Assembly: GCF_018224885.1 (NCBI RefSeq)
Contig: NZ_JAGTXB010000004.1
Coordinates: 1 to 64,000, forward strand
Direction of reading: 5' to 3'
Length of the DNA: 64,000 nt
Source: Chitinophaga hostae
Lineage (GTDB): Bacteria; Bacteroidota; Bacteroidia; Chitinophagales; Chitinophagaceae
A model generated the notes under the pieces. That model had not been told where the DNA came from. It searched no databases and saw only the letters and a program-made list of their open reading frames with translations. Below are positions 1-7,713 of the stretch, piece by piece (position 1 is the stretch's first letter; every line of letters starts with the position of its first letter). Both the position numbers and the translations under genes were made by a program.

Positions 1-60
1 GGGAGACTGTTACGCACGGTTCTAACAGAATCTCGGGCTGAGATGCCCGGGTTTACTTAC
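1..60 (+). mobile_element. 3' end of a group II intron (domains V and VI), truncated by the window start
   Basis: The first 23 bases fit the 3' half of a group II intron domain V: a GAGA (GNRA) tetraloop at 3-6, a 5-nt distal strand CTGTT at 7-11, a two-base AC bulge at 12-13, and the proximal strand GCACGGTTCT at 14-23. GCACGGTTC is the typical end of bacterial domain V. It is followed by a domain-VI-like hairpin, with CGGGC at 34-38 pairing GCCCG at 45-49, and a pyrimidine-rich stretch ending near an AC dinucleotide around 60. The 5' half, including any reverse transcriptase gene, would lie before base 1. The exact 3' splice site is not certain, and a chance match to a 35-base motif cannot be excluded. 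Confidence 0.55.
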
Positions 61-80
61 TGATCACTAACCCTTATAGA

Positions 81-123
81 TAAACGAAGAATGGCAGACA
101 CCTGGTCTGCCATTCTTCGTTTA
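81..123 (+). terminator. Perfect 19-bp stem hairpin, likely terminator
   Basis: The arms at 81-99 and 105-123 are perfectly complementary around a 5-nt loop (ACCTG). The run TAAAAAGCATTTTTT follows. The symmetry would allow use from either strand. It lies just after the putative group II intron end and before the cytochrome gene, so it probably ends transcription of whatever gene lies to the left of the window. Confidence 0.7.
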
Positions 124-269
124 TAAAAAGCATTTTTTCTGCGTTTTAACGACCGTTTATGTAAAATGATGCCGGCGGATGCCGGGAAATACAGCCGGGG
201 AGCTACTACCTATTATTCTTTTTTGTAGATTCCCTTTCTGAAGGAAGCATTAAATACTTATTTAAACCC

Positions 270-689
270 ATGGTCATGAAAATCAAAATCAGGAAAAGTT
301 TTGTAGTGGTGGCGGCGCTCTTAACAGCCGGCACGCTATGTTCACTTGCATTACCCCAGGAGCCGGAGAAGGCAAAGAATCTGAAAGTACTGCCTAAGGA
401 CATCAGCCACGAAGAGCTGATCACCGTTATGCGGGGATTCAATGCTGCACTAGGCGTAAAATGTAATTTCTGTCATGAGCCACGTAAAGATGATCCAAAG
501 AAAATGGATTTTGCCAGCGATGCAAATCCGCACAAGGGAACAGCCAGGGACATGATGAAAATGACCAAACGTATCAACAAGAAATTCTTCAAGGGTAGCG
601 AGGTAATGGCAGTAAGCTGCTATACCTGTCACCATGGCAACGAAGAGCCAAAAACCAAACCTGATCCGGCGCCGGAAGCAGCGAAATAG
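270..689 (+). CDS. Periplasmic c-type cytochrome with two heme-binding motifs
   Basis: A 139-residue protein with an N-terminal signal peptide (hydrophobic segment at about residues 10-28) and two heme c attachment sites, CNFCH at 65-69 and CYTCH at 117-121. The spacing and surroundings (LGVKCNFCH ... SCYTCHHG) resemble the small di-heme proteins related to the photosynthetic reaction-centre cytochrome subunit that are common in Bacteroidota. The tail is rich in Lys, Pro and Glu. It should carry electrons in the periplasm; its partner is not visible here. The ATG at 276 is an equally good start. It stands alone, followed by a long hairpin. A c-type cytochrome is certain from the motifs; the precise family is inferred. 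Confidence 0.85.
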   Translation: MVMKIKIRKSFVVVAALLTAGTLCSLALPQEPEKAKNLKVLPKDISHEELITVMRGFNAALGVKCNFCHEPRKDDPKKMDFASDANPHKGTARDMMKMTKRINKKFFKGSEVMAVSCYTCHHGNEEPKTKPDPAPEAAK

Positions 690-699
690 CTGAAGGCGT

Positions 700-787
700 A
701 AAGCTGAAAGCAAAAAGCTATAGTAGCGGATCTTTGTTTTGAATGATGATCCGCTACTATAGCTTTTTGCTTTTAGCTTTCAGCTTT
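700..787 (+). terminator. Long imperfect hairpin after the cytochrome gene (AGCTTTTAGC-type repeat)
   Basis: Arm 700-732 pairs with 748-787. The inner 20 or so bases (AGCTATAGTAGCGGATC and its complement) match perfectly, and the outer part matches after an 8-base insertion in the right arm. The right arm contains GCTTTTAGCTTTCAGC, related to the repeats at 15399, 17551 and 29094. It begins 10 bases after the cytochrome stop codon, so a terminator role is likely. Confidence 0.6.
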
Positions 788-824
788 TCGCCCCTCTCAT
801 ATGTTATTTTTTTAATTTATCAGC

Positions 825-851
825 TTGCTGATAGAAAATTCAGTATCTTTG
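825..851 (+). promoter_or_regulatory. Putative Bacteroidota-type promoter for the DEAD-box helicase
   Basis: TATCTTTG at 844-851 matches the -7 consensus TAnnTTTG exactly. A TTG at 825-827, 16 bases upstream, could serve as the -33 element, though it is weak and lacks the first T of TTTG. The predicted start near 858 would leave a 5' leader of about 140 bases before the ATG at 998, long enough for post-transcriptional control of the helicase. Confidence 0.4.
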
Positions 852-997
852 CTCCCGTCTGTTGAGTTAAAAGCATAAAGCACAGAAGTATTCATTCTCT
901 CCAGTCCGGAAATCTTTTCTTTACTGCTCTCCTCAATTGTGATAACGCTAAAGATGAAGAAGCGTTATTTTATATTCATTACATCAGATATATCAAC

Positions 998-2242
998 ATG
1001 TTATTTGAGCAATTAGGGCTTATTGAGCCTATTTTAAAAGCAGTTAAATCCGAAGGCTACACTACGCCTACACCCATACAGTTACAGTCTATTCCCATTG
1101 TATTGGAAGGTAAAGACCTGCTAGGATGCGCACAGACCGGTACCGGTAAAACGGCCGCGTTTGCTATCCCCATTTTACAGTTATTACATAACAGTGCGCC
1201 GGCTAAACCCGGCTTTAAACATATCCGTACACTGATTCTGACACCAACCAGGGAACTGGCGGTTCAGATCGACGAAAGCTTTGCCGCTTACGGCAAGCAT
1301 ACCGGTCTGAAACACGATGTGATCTTTGGAGGGGTACCCCAGCACAGGCAAACCATTGCCCTGCGCAACGGTACCGATATCCTGATCGCTACTCCCGGGC
1401 GTTTGCTGGATTTGATGAACCAGGGTTATATTTACCTTAACCACCTGGAAATATTTGTCCTGGATGAGGCGGACCGCATGCTGGACATGGGCTTTATCAA
1501 TGACATCAAGAAAGTGATCAGGGAGCTGCCGCAACAGCGTCAAACCCTGTTCTTCTCCGCTACCATGCCGCCAAGTATTGCGCAGCTGGCCAATTCCTTA
1601 CTTTACAAGCCTGAAAAAGTTACCATCACACCGGTATCTACTACCGCTGAAAGGGTGGAACAGTCAGTTTATTTTGTAAAGAAGAAAGATAAGCAGTCGT
1701 TGTTGGATCATTTGTTGAAAGACAAGAGCATTGAACGTACCATTGTGTTTACACAAACTAAACACGGCGCCGACAGGATTGCCAAAAATCTGAAGAAGCG
1801 CAACATCAATGCCGATGCATTGCACGGTGATAAATCACAGGCCTCCCGTCAGAATACCCTCAATAACTTTAAAAATGGCCGCCTGCGTGTGCTGGTAGCT
1901 ACAGATATTGCTGCGAGAGGTATAGATGTGGATTCGCTGGAACACGTTATCAACTATGACCTGCCCAACGTTTCTGAAACCTATGTACACCGTATAGGCA
2001 GAACCGGTAGAGCGGGTGCCGCAGGTTATGCGCTTTCCTTCTGCGACACGGAAGAAAGGCCATTCCTGCACAGTATTAACAAACTAACCCGCCAGGTCAT
2101 TCCGTCTGTGCCGCATCCATTTGAAGAGGCAGCGCTGATAGAGGCTAACAACGCCAACCCGGATATGCCAAAGGCAGACCCGAGAAGACCTAAGCCCAAG
2201 AACAGAAGGGGGCGGATCGATAAGAGAGATAGAACGTTTTAA
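998..2242 (+). CDS. DEAD-box ATP-dependent RNA helicase, RhlE type
   Basis: A 414-residue cytoplasmic RNA helicase with the complete superfamily-2 motif set in order: Q motif (TPTPIQ, about 23-28), Walker A AQTGTGKT (45-52), PTRELA, TPGR, DEAD (about 155-158), SAT, ARGID and [10 protein letters not shown] (about 330-340). A short basic Pro/Lys/Arg tail follows the two RecA-like domains, as in RhlE proteins that act in ribosome assembly and mRNA turnover, often under cold stress. The ATG at 998 lies just before the Q-motif region at the usual distance. It is monocistronic: a promoter-like site lies upstream and the large palindrome at 2256 starts 14 bases after the stop. Confidence 0.93.
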   Translation: MLFEQLGLIEPILKAVKSEGYTTPTPIQLQSIPIVLEGKDLLGCAQTGTGKTAAFAIPILQLLHNSAPAKPGFKHIRTLILTPTRELAVQIDESFAAYGKHTGLKHDVIFGGVPQHRQTIALRNGTDILIATPGRLLDLMNQGYIYLNHLEIFVLDEADRMLDMGFINDIKKVIRELPQQRQTLFFSATMPPSIAQLANSLLYKPEKVTITPVSTTAERVEQSVYFVKKKDKQSLLDHLLKDKSIERTIVFTQTKHGADRIAKNLKKRNINADALHGDKSQASRQNTLNNFKNGRLRVLVATDIAARGIDVDSLEHVINYDLPNVSETYVHRIGRTGRAGAAGYALSFCDTEERPFLHSINKLTRQVIPSVPHPFEEAALIEANNANPDMPKADPRRPKPKNRRGRIDKRDRTF

Positions 2243-2255
2243 CCTTGTTTGCAGG

Positions 2256-2453
2256 GGATTTTTTTCTTGCCCAGGATTAGACTGATTTTGATGATTTTCA
2301 GGATTTCTTTTATTTTTATTTTTTTGATTTAAAAAGATTCGGGAAGACTTCAGCGTATGTATTCGCTAAAGTCTTCCCGAATCTTTTTAAATCAAAAAAA
2401 TAAAAATCATCAAATCATCAAAATCAGTCTAATCCCGGGCAAGAAAAAAATCC
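2256..2453. repeat. 198-bp intergenic palindrome, bidirectional terminator-like
   Basis: The ends are inverted copies: GGATTTTTTTCTTGCCCAGG at 2256-2275 and its complement ending at 2453. The inverted match continues through GATTAGACTGATTTTGATGA to a central hairpin whose arms (about 2331-2358 and 2366-2394) contain GATTCGGGAAGACTT and its complement. It fills the gap between two convergent genes, the helicase on + and the DUF2252 gene on -, so it probably terminates both. The outer arms recur almost exactly at 17580-17750, which makes it a dispersed repeat and not a one-off terminator. Confidence 0.85.
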
Positions 2454-2467
2454 TTGATCAGAAAGCG

Positions 2468-3823
2468 TTATCCGTTCTCCACCTGGAATTTGCCTGCTTT
2501 AATAGCTTTCAGAAAACCTTCATAATCCTTTTCTGTTTGATCGGCATAGGCCACCGCGAACTTGCCGATGGCTTCGTCCATGATGTCTGCTTTGCCCAGG
2601 TAGCTGCTGATCACATCGCCGGGGCCGGTTTTGACGTGAGCCCGGGCCAGTACTCTTCCGCATAGCCCGGCGTAAGCGGCCAGTACGTCTTTATCAAAAT
2701 GTTCCACATCGGGTGCTATTTTCCGGTCTCTCAGTTGCCGCAGGTAGTACTGCCTGTTTTCAGGTCCGGTGCTCCAGCCCAGGAAAATGTCGCTGGCTGC
2801 CTGCACCAGCCGCTGTCCCTGTACAATACGTTCGCCGTTATGTGTGTACTTGCTTTTGCCGGTATAGGCTTCCAACACGCTGGTGCGGGCTTCCTTTACC
2901 TGGAGGAACAAGGGTTCATCTTTTTTATTCATCAACAGCGCCACCAGGCAGCGGGTGCCTACGCTGCCTACGCCTACTACTTTGAGTGCCACATCTGCTA
3001 CATGGTACCCGCTGAGGAGAAAGCGCCGGTCGTCCTGCAGGGTGTTACTGTAAAAGTTGAGGAACGACTGCACCATATCTTTCTGTTTTACCAGGTCGAT
3101 GGGGTGATAGATCAGCGGGTGCTGGTCCTGTATTTCAAAATTGCCTATCACGCTCTGGGTGATCTTATAAAGCTCTTTTTGGGGTGTGGTTTTCTCCGCT
3201 TTGTCCATGGCGTCTTTCAGCATGGTTTTTATTTTTTCGTTGTGTGCTTTATTGAGGAGGTCCTGTATCTCAAATTTCATGTACCAGAGTTCCAGGGTAT
3301 TCATCTGTGAATACTCGGCTATGCCGTTTCTATAAGCAACAGCCATATCCACTGCCATTTGCTGGGCATCTGTTTCCCGCATATGATTATTCCTGGCGGC
3401 GAGTACAAAGCTGGTGGCCAGCCGCTTGATATCCCATTCCCAGGGCGCGGGTAATGTTTCATCAAAGTCGTTGGCATCGAAAATGAGGTTGCGTTCGGGC
3501 GTAGCAAAGCCGCCAAAGTTCATCAGGTGGCAATCGCCCATAGCCTGCACCTGCAGTTGTGTATGTGGTAAAAACGAAAGGTCATGCGCCATGATATCTG
3601 CCGTGCCGCGGTAAAAGGCAAACGGAGATACGCTCATGCGGCTCATGCGGATGGGGATCAGGTCTTTTACCCGGTCGTGGTTGGCGGCGCTGATAGTTTG
3701 CAGGATAGTGGGGCGTTTCGATGATAATTTAAAGTTTCCCTGTGAGGTACGGGGCACTTTATCCCTGATCTTTTTGCCCGGGTTGTCGGAGGCGGTCGTC
3801 ATAATAATGTTGTTACTATTCAA
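2468..3823 (-). CDS. DUF2252 family protein
   Basis: A 451-residue soluble protein recognised as DUF2252 from its signature blocks: FYRGTADIMAHD, GDCHLMNFGGF, and FDANDFDETLPAPWEWDIKRL (quoted in part). Later blocks RCLVALLMN and GQRLVQAASD also fit. These blocks resemble a kinase-like (aminoglycoside phosphotransferase) fold with a G-D-H-x-x-N catalytic-loop pattern, but the substrate of this family is unknown. An internal ATG at 3802 is an alternative start. It converges on the helicase gene across the palindrome. Family assignment is firm; function is unassigned. Confidence 0.85.
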   Translation of the reverse strand: MNSNNIIMTTASDNPGKKIRDKVPRTSQGNFKLSSKRPTILQTISAANHDRVKDLIPIRMSRMSVSPFAFYRGTADIMAHDLSFLPHTQLQVQAMGDCHLMNFGGFATPERNLIFDANDFDETLPAPWEWDIKRLATSFVLAARNNHMRETDAQQMAVDMAVAYRNGIAEYSQMNTLELWYMKFEIQDLLNKAHNEKIKTMLKDAMDKAEKTTPQKELYKITQSVIGNFEIQDQHPLIYHPIDLVKQKDMVQSFLNFYSNTLQDDRRFLLSGYHVADVALKVVGVGSVGTRCLVALLMNKKDEPLFLQVKEARTSVLEAYTGKSKYTHNGERIVQGQRLVQAASDIFLGWSTGPENRQYYLRQLRDRKIAPDVEHFDKDVLAAYAGLCGRVLARAHVKTGPGDVISSYLGKADIMDEAIGKFAVAYADQTEKDYEGFLKAIKAGKFQVENG

Positions 3824-3972
3824 ACATCAGAAGTGTATCACTTGTTTTTTAATGTTACCTGAAAGATACGTTTTTCGGCGCGGGCGGTAAGATCCCGCCT
3901 TTCCTGTTTGGGTGAAGCACTGCCGCAGTGTAAAATACAAATAATAATACCTGTATCTTATTATATATTAAT

Positions 3973-3980
3973 TATATTTG
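3973..3980 (+). promoter_or_regulatory. Possible -7 promoter element for the DUF1266 gene
   Basis: TATATTTG matches the TAnnTTTG consensus and sits about 100 bases before the ATG at 4081. No clear TTTG lies at the expected -33 position in this AT-rich stretch, so the call is tentative. Confidence 0.3.
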
Positions 3981-4080
3981 ACATGCAGAAGTGGCTGTAA
4001 GAAAACTTTTCTGTAACTTTATGCGTATATAACAGAGAGTCAATCAATTTAGCCATTACCCTAAACCTTACCTGATCCTT

Positions 4081-5010
4081 ATGAACCAGCAGCAATATAT
4101 GGAACAGTACTGGCAGCAGATGCGCGATATGGGATTCACTGAAGAAGCCATTGCGCAATACAGGCAGCAGATGGAGCAGGCCATTGCCCATAACAATGAC
4201 TGGAGTGCCCAGATGAATATGTTTGCTGAAAATATCAAACAGTTTAACCAGATGTTTTCCGGGGACGATGCGGATGTGAGCGACACCGAAGAGCCGCTTC
4301 GTGTTATTTTAAACCCGCATACACAGCTGGATGCTGCGCAGCAATGGGCGGTTGCCTGTGGTGCGGATATTGCTTTTGTGAATCGTCAGTTTCTCAATGA
4401 TATTACCACCGGTTCAGACAGGTATGATTGCCGCGAGCAGTTATCGGAATGGTGGGATATAGACAGCACAGAAGAATTGCAGGAAATGATTGCCTGGTTA
4501 CAGGACAGTGGTCATCGCATAGAGTATGATATTATCTGGCAGGCGATTAATACCGTGTCGATGAAGGAAAGCAAGGCTTTTTTGAGAGAGTATATTGCTA
4601 CCAATGAACTGGAAGAAGCCGTGGTAATGGAGCGTTTGCGGAATACGCGTGATGCGCTGGAGCTTTTCCGGGAAAAGAAACTTATTGATAAAGAGCTGCA
4701 GCCGGATATGCTGATCTGGGATTTTGGCCGTATCATTAACCTGAGCCGTGCCGGTTATGATGCAGGATATATTACCTATGAACAGGCGTTGGAGTATATC
4801 ATGTGGGGAGTACCGCAAATAAAAAGAACCTATACTTCCTGGCGGCATCTTTCCCTTTCCTACCAGTTTGCCCGTTGCGTGTGGAACGGCATAGAAATGG
4901 GTAGTTTCGAAACGCTGTATAACAATATGGAACATTTGCTGGTGGCGCCAGACAGCCCCTGGAAAGTACTGGCCTTCAGCAATACGCAGCAGTTTCCTAA
5001 TGCGCTGTGA
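4081..5010 (+). CDS. DUF1266 domain-containing protein
   Basis: 309 residues, cytoplasmic, no signal peptide or membrane segment. The N-terminal 75 residues are Gln/Met-rich and helical (repeated QQMxxM patterns). From about residue 115 the sequence follows DUF1266: SEWWDIDSTEEL, LIWDFGRIINLSRAGYDAGY (one conserved block), and W-rich helices ending TSWRHLSLSYQFARCVW. The function of DUF1266 is unknown; members are often linked with toxin-immunity or stress loci in other bacteria, which nothing here tests. The 3' end overlaps the convergent gene's end by 14 bases. Confidence 0.75.
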   Translation: MNQQQYMEQYWQQMRDMGFTEEAIAQYRQQMEQAIAHNNDWSAQMNMFAENIKQFNQMFSGDDADVSDTEEPLRVILNPHTQLDAAQQWAVACGADIAFVNRQFLNDITTGSDRYDCREQLSEWWDIDSTEELQEMIAWLQDSGHRIEYDIIWQAINTVSMKESKAFLREYIATNELEEAVVMERLRNTRDALELFREKKLIDKELQPDMLIWDFGRIINLSRAGYDAGYITYEQALEYIMWGVPQIKRTYTSWRHLSLSYQFARCVWNGIEMGSFETLYNNMEHLLVAPDSPWKVLAFSNTQQFPNAL

Positions 5011-5893
5011 TCCTGTTCAGCTCACTGTCTTTCAGGTGCAATAAAATATGTTCGGGCAGCAACGGGCTGTCGAAAGCCAGGTCTACAGACGTTTTCTCAA
5101 AGTCTTTCGCTTTCGCCACGCGGTGAAATATTTCATAGAGTGCAATAGGTTCTTCGTTAAAGCTCACACAGGTGCTGACAAAGTTCAGTTCATTGATCAC
5201 GTAACCGGGTCGTTTCATTTTATCTTCCACATCTTTCAGCCGGCCAATGAAATGACGTTGACGGATAAACGTAGTACTGTTCATAATAATAAATATGTAG
5301 CTGGCATAAGAAGTTATTTTGCCATAATACATGTGATTGTCTTTCCCGGTACGTTCCACGAGGTATTCATCTCCTGATTTATAAATTTCCAGTGCTGAGC
5401 GCCAGATCCGTTCTGTCACTTTTTTCCCTGACTTATACGGCAGGTTACGGTTGTAGCAGTACCAATATCCTACGAGATGATCGAGTAAGGGTTGGTTGGT
5501 AGCTGCCAGCGGGATATTGATTTTCAGTTCATGAAATGGAAAAATTTCAGTGGAGTTGTTGATGAAATCAATGTAGCTGCTGAAACCCAGCGTAACCGCC
5601 ATGATATTAAGTTTGGCGAAATTGGGACTGCTGAGGGCAGCTGAGCCGTTATTATTTTTATCGGCTTTCAGTTTTTTGATGACGAGGTGTTCATAAAAAT
5701 AATTATCCCCAAACAGCGGCGCCGGTGTTTTTAGTTTTTTATGCCGTTGTTGTTTTTCGATGGCGATATTAAATTCATGCACAATGAAGCTCCATTCTGT
5801 TTTTGAAACATCTTCCCAGCTTATCTTTTTAAGGTATTGATGCGCGATGTAATTCATCAGGCGCTCCAGGTTAAGCAATTCTTCCCTACTCAT
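4997..5893 (-). CDS. Hypothetical protein, 298 residues
   Basis: I do not recognise a named family. The start was set at the ATG at 5893 (MSREELLNLERLMNYIAHQ). The open frame extends upstream to 6016, but that extension would cover the divergent gene's start and has no protein-like composition. The first 100 residues are helical and charged; LGFSSYIDFINN at about residues 130-142 resembles a short helical motif seen before variable domains in Bacteroidota proteins. The rest is mixed alpha/beta, with no membrane segment or signal. It shares a 105-base divergent intergenic region with the gene at 5999. A cytosolic accessory or regulatory protein is possible but unproven. Confidence 0.6.
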   Translation of the reverse strand: MSREELLNLERLMNYIAHQYLKKISWEDVSKTEWSFIVHEFNIAIEKQQRHKKLKTPAPLFGDNYFYEHLVIKKLKADKNNNGSAALSSPNFAKLNIMAVTLGFSSYIDFINNSTEIFPFHELKINIPLAATNQPLLDHLVGYWYCYNRNLPYKSGKKVTERIWRSALEIYKSGDEYLVERTGKDNHMYYGKITSYASYIFIIMNSTTFIRQRHFIGRLKDVEDKMKRPGYVINELNFVSTCVSFNEEPIALYEIFHRVAKAKDFEKTSVDLAFDSPLLPEHILLHLKDSELNRITAH

Positions 5894-5998
5894 AATAATA
5901 CGATTATAATACGGATATAAGCCGTTGTAAGATACATACAAGATTCCAGTATTGCGGACTTTTTGCATATTCGTATCAACAAATAAAAAACAACCTAT

Positions 5999-6748
5999 AT
6001 GATCAAGAACAATCAATTTATTGCATTATCGCCGGGCACGCTGCTGTGGCAGCGCATCGATGATTTCCGGCTGGATGACCCCGATGCGGCGATTCCTTTT
6101 TCAAAGAAACTGGCCCGGGAAAACAAATGGGATGCGGCTTTCACCCGGAGGGCCATACATGAGTACAAGCGTTTTATTTACCTGTGTTGTATTTCACCCG
6201 GCGGGGCTTCTCCTTCAGACATTGTAGACCGGGTATGGCACCAGCATCTTCTTTACACACAGAATTACTGGGAAGCATTTTGTGAAAACACACTCGGGCA
6301 AAAGATCCACCATCATCCTTCGGCGGGCGGACTTTCAGAAAAGCGGAAATACAAAGCATGGCAGGAGGCAACGCGGCAGCAATACCGGCAGTATTTCGGT
6401 GAAGATCCACCGGCAGTCATCTGGTCAGATCATTCCACTTCATTTCTTTCTTCTCTGCAAAAGCGACTATCCTGGTTTCGCAAACGTTGGTTAACCATTC
6501 TTCTCTTCTTCCTTTCTTTCTTTTTATTTCCTGGTTGCAGCGGTGAGGCGGCACCTGTGTTGGTGGCAGGCATCTTCCTGTTAATCTGGACCCTGGGCTC
6601 GGCAGCAGGCGGTAACGACAAACGCAAAAAAACAGACAGCAACGCTTCCGGTGGTGACTGCAGCAGTGGCAGCAGTTGCGGCAGTAGTTGCGGCAGCAGC
6701 TGTGGTAGCGGGTGTGGTGGCGGATGCGGCGGATGTGGCGGTTCCTGA
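5999..6748 (+). CDS. Glycine-rich domain (GRDP-like) membrane protein with Cys/Gly tail
   Basis: A 249-residue protein. Residues about 15-135 match the bacterial glycine-rich-domain (GRDP-like) family: DRVWHQHLLYTQNYWEAFC followed by QKIHHHPS, the W-H-x-H-x-x-x-T-x-x-Y and HHHP pattern. Two hydrophobic helices at about 163-181 and 184-201 place it in the membrane. The final 40 residues are almost only Gly, Ser and Cys (CGSSCGSGCGGGCGGCGG), with ten or so cysteines that could bind metal or crosslink. The small membrane gene at 6765 follows after 16 bases, so the two are probably cotranscribed. The biochemical role is unknown. Confidence 0.75.
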   Translation: MIKNNQFIALSPGTLLWQRIDDFRLDDPDAAIPFSKKLARENKWDAAFTRRAIHEYKRFIYLCCISPGGASPSDIVDRVWHQHLLYTQNYWEAFCENTLGQKIHHHPSAGGLSEKRKYKAWQEATRQQYRQYFGEDPPAVIWSDHSTSFLSSLQKRLSWFRKRWLTILLFFLSFFLFPGCSGEAAPVLVAGIFLLIWTLGSAAGGNDKRKKTDSNASGGDCSSGSSCGSSCGSSCGSGCGGGCGGCGGS

Positions 6749-6764
6749 ATATTAAACGAATACT

Positions 6765-7148
6765 ATGAAAAATAAGCAGCTGGTCCCCATCACCGATGGT
6801 AGGGGATATTTATTCATCATCCTGGTTTTTATCTTACCTTTTTTGTACCTGTATATAACTACAGGACAGTGGAATCCTTTTGCGGTGAATGGGCCGCGGT
6901 TCCTGCATTTTTACAGTATCTGCTGCGGAGGCAGCGTTGTTGTGATACTGGTATGGCTGTTGTTTAACCGTTCTGCCGGTTTTTACGGTGTCTTCCAAAG
7001 GGTGGTGCTGTTAACCTTATTGCTGGGAGTGGCCCGGCTGTGCCAGGGAGTTTACCATGCCAAACCTGTAAGTTACCTGTTGCTTTTGATGATAGTCCAG
7101 GTATTACTATGGCCGCTTGGGCGGGTATTATATATTAAAAAGAGATAG
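6765..7148 (+). CDS. Small integral membrane protein, unknown function
   Basis: 127 residues with about four hydrophobic segments (roughly 15-33, 48-68, 75-93 and 100-122) joined by short loops and ending in a basic LYIKKR tail. It begins 16 bases after the GRDP-like gene and ends in a terminator that overlaps its stop codon, so these two genes form a closed operon. No family was recognised. Pairing with a Cys/Gly-tailed membrane protein suggests a shared envelope role, which is inference. Confidence 0.7.
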   Translation: MKNKQLVPITDGRGYLFIILVFILPFLYLYITTGQWNPFAVNGPRFLHFYSICCGGSVVVILVWLLFNRSAGFYGVFQRVVLLTLLLGVARLCQGVYHAKPVSYLLLLMIVQVLLWPLGRVLYIKKR

Positions 7149-7166
7149 ACGGATGTCTATCTCTTT
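7139..7166 (+). terminator. Intrinsic terminator of the GRDP-like operon
   Basis: A 12-bp perfect stem, AAAGAGATAGAC at 7139-7150 and its complement at 7155-7166, around the loop GGAT. It overlaps the last codons and stop of the membrane protein gene. Confidence 0.75.
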
Positions 7167-7713
7167 AGGAGCTTGGGGGGATTCTCATAGTGTTTACATA
7201 GAATAGAATAACATGAGCAGGTAAAGTTGTTTACCTTCAGGAGTATGCTTTTTGGAGTGAACGTAGGATGAAATCTGCTAGGTTTTCTGACCAGATTGGT
7301 GTAATATTATAGAATTAGTTTATATCAACCTGTAAAGTGACAATGGTAACAACAATGGATGAAAGTAGAATATCTGCAAGTTGTTGCGCAACTTCATCCT
7401 TGTTTTTTAATATTTTGTGCAAAGATCTTTTAGTCACCGTTTCAATCAGGCTTACATGTCAAAAGTCAGCATTATAAAGCATCTTGTTAAACTTATTAGA
7501 TGAAGTGACTCATAAACGCGATGAAAATGCGGTTGTATCCAACATTGTATACAATAAGGCGTTTCGGAATGGATTCATAATGTGTAAGTTATAGACTAAA
7601 AGAGATATTTGTATAATATAAATATTTTATATGATAAAGAAAAATCAGATTGATAAAGTATTTTTATTTTACTTGCTTCCTGCTTAGTGTAAATTTTATA
7701 TACCACGGATAAG
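7167..7713. other. 547-bp AT-rich intergenic region before the LytS-type kinase
   Basis: No convincing gene on either strand. Two small symmetric elements are visible: AAGTTG/CAACTT arms at 7378-7394 around TTGCG, and a 12-bp perfect palindrome ATTGTATACAAT at 7544-7555. The last 120 bases (7600-7713) are strongly AT-rich and contain near-matches to the -7 element but no complete promoter. As the upstream region of a two-component operon it is the natural place for its control sites. Confidence 0.5.

Noticed and set aside
2699..3310. 203-residue plus-strand open frame opposite the DUF2252 gene
   Set aside because: It lies entirely inside a well-supported gene on the other strand and has no recognisable domain.
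5894..6016. Longer start for the hypothetical protein at 4997-5893
   Set aside because: It would overlap the start of the divergent gene at 5999 and has an unlikely composition; the ATG at 5893 starts a helical, charged segment.
6640..6748. Short tandem DNA repeats as a CRISPR or minisatellite
   Set aside because: The repetition is explained by the Gly/Ser/Cys codons of the GRDP-like protein tail and has no spacers.
7544..7555. 12-bp palindrome ATTGTATACAAT as a defined operator
   Set aside because: A single short AT-rich palindrome in an AT-rich gap is not enough to name a site; it is only noted in the intergenic entry.
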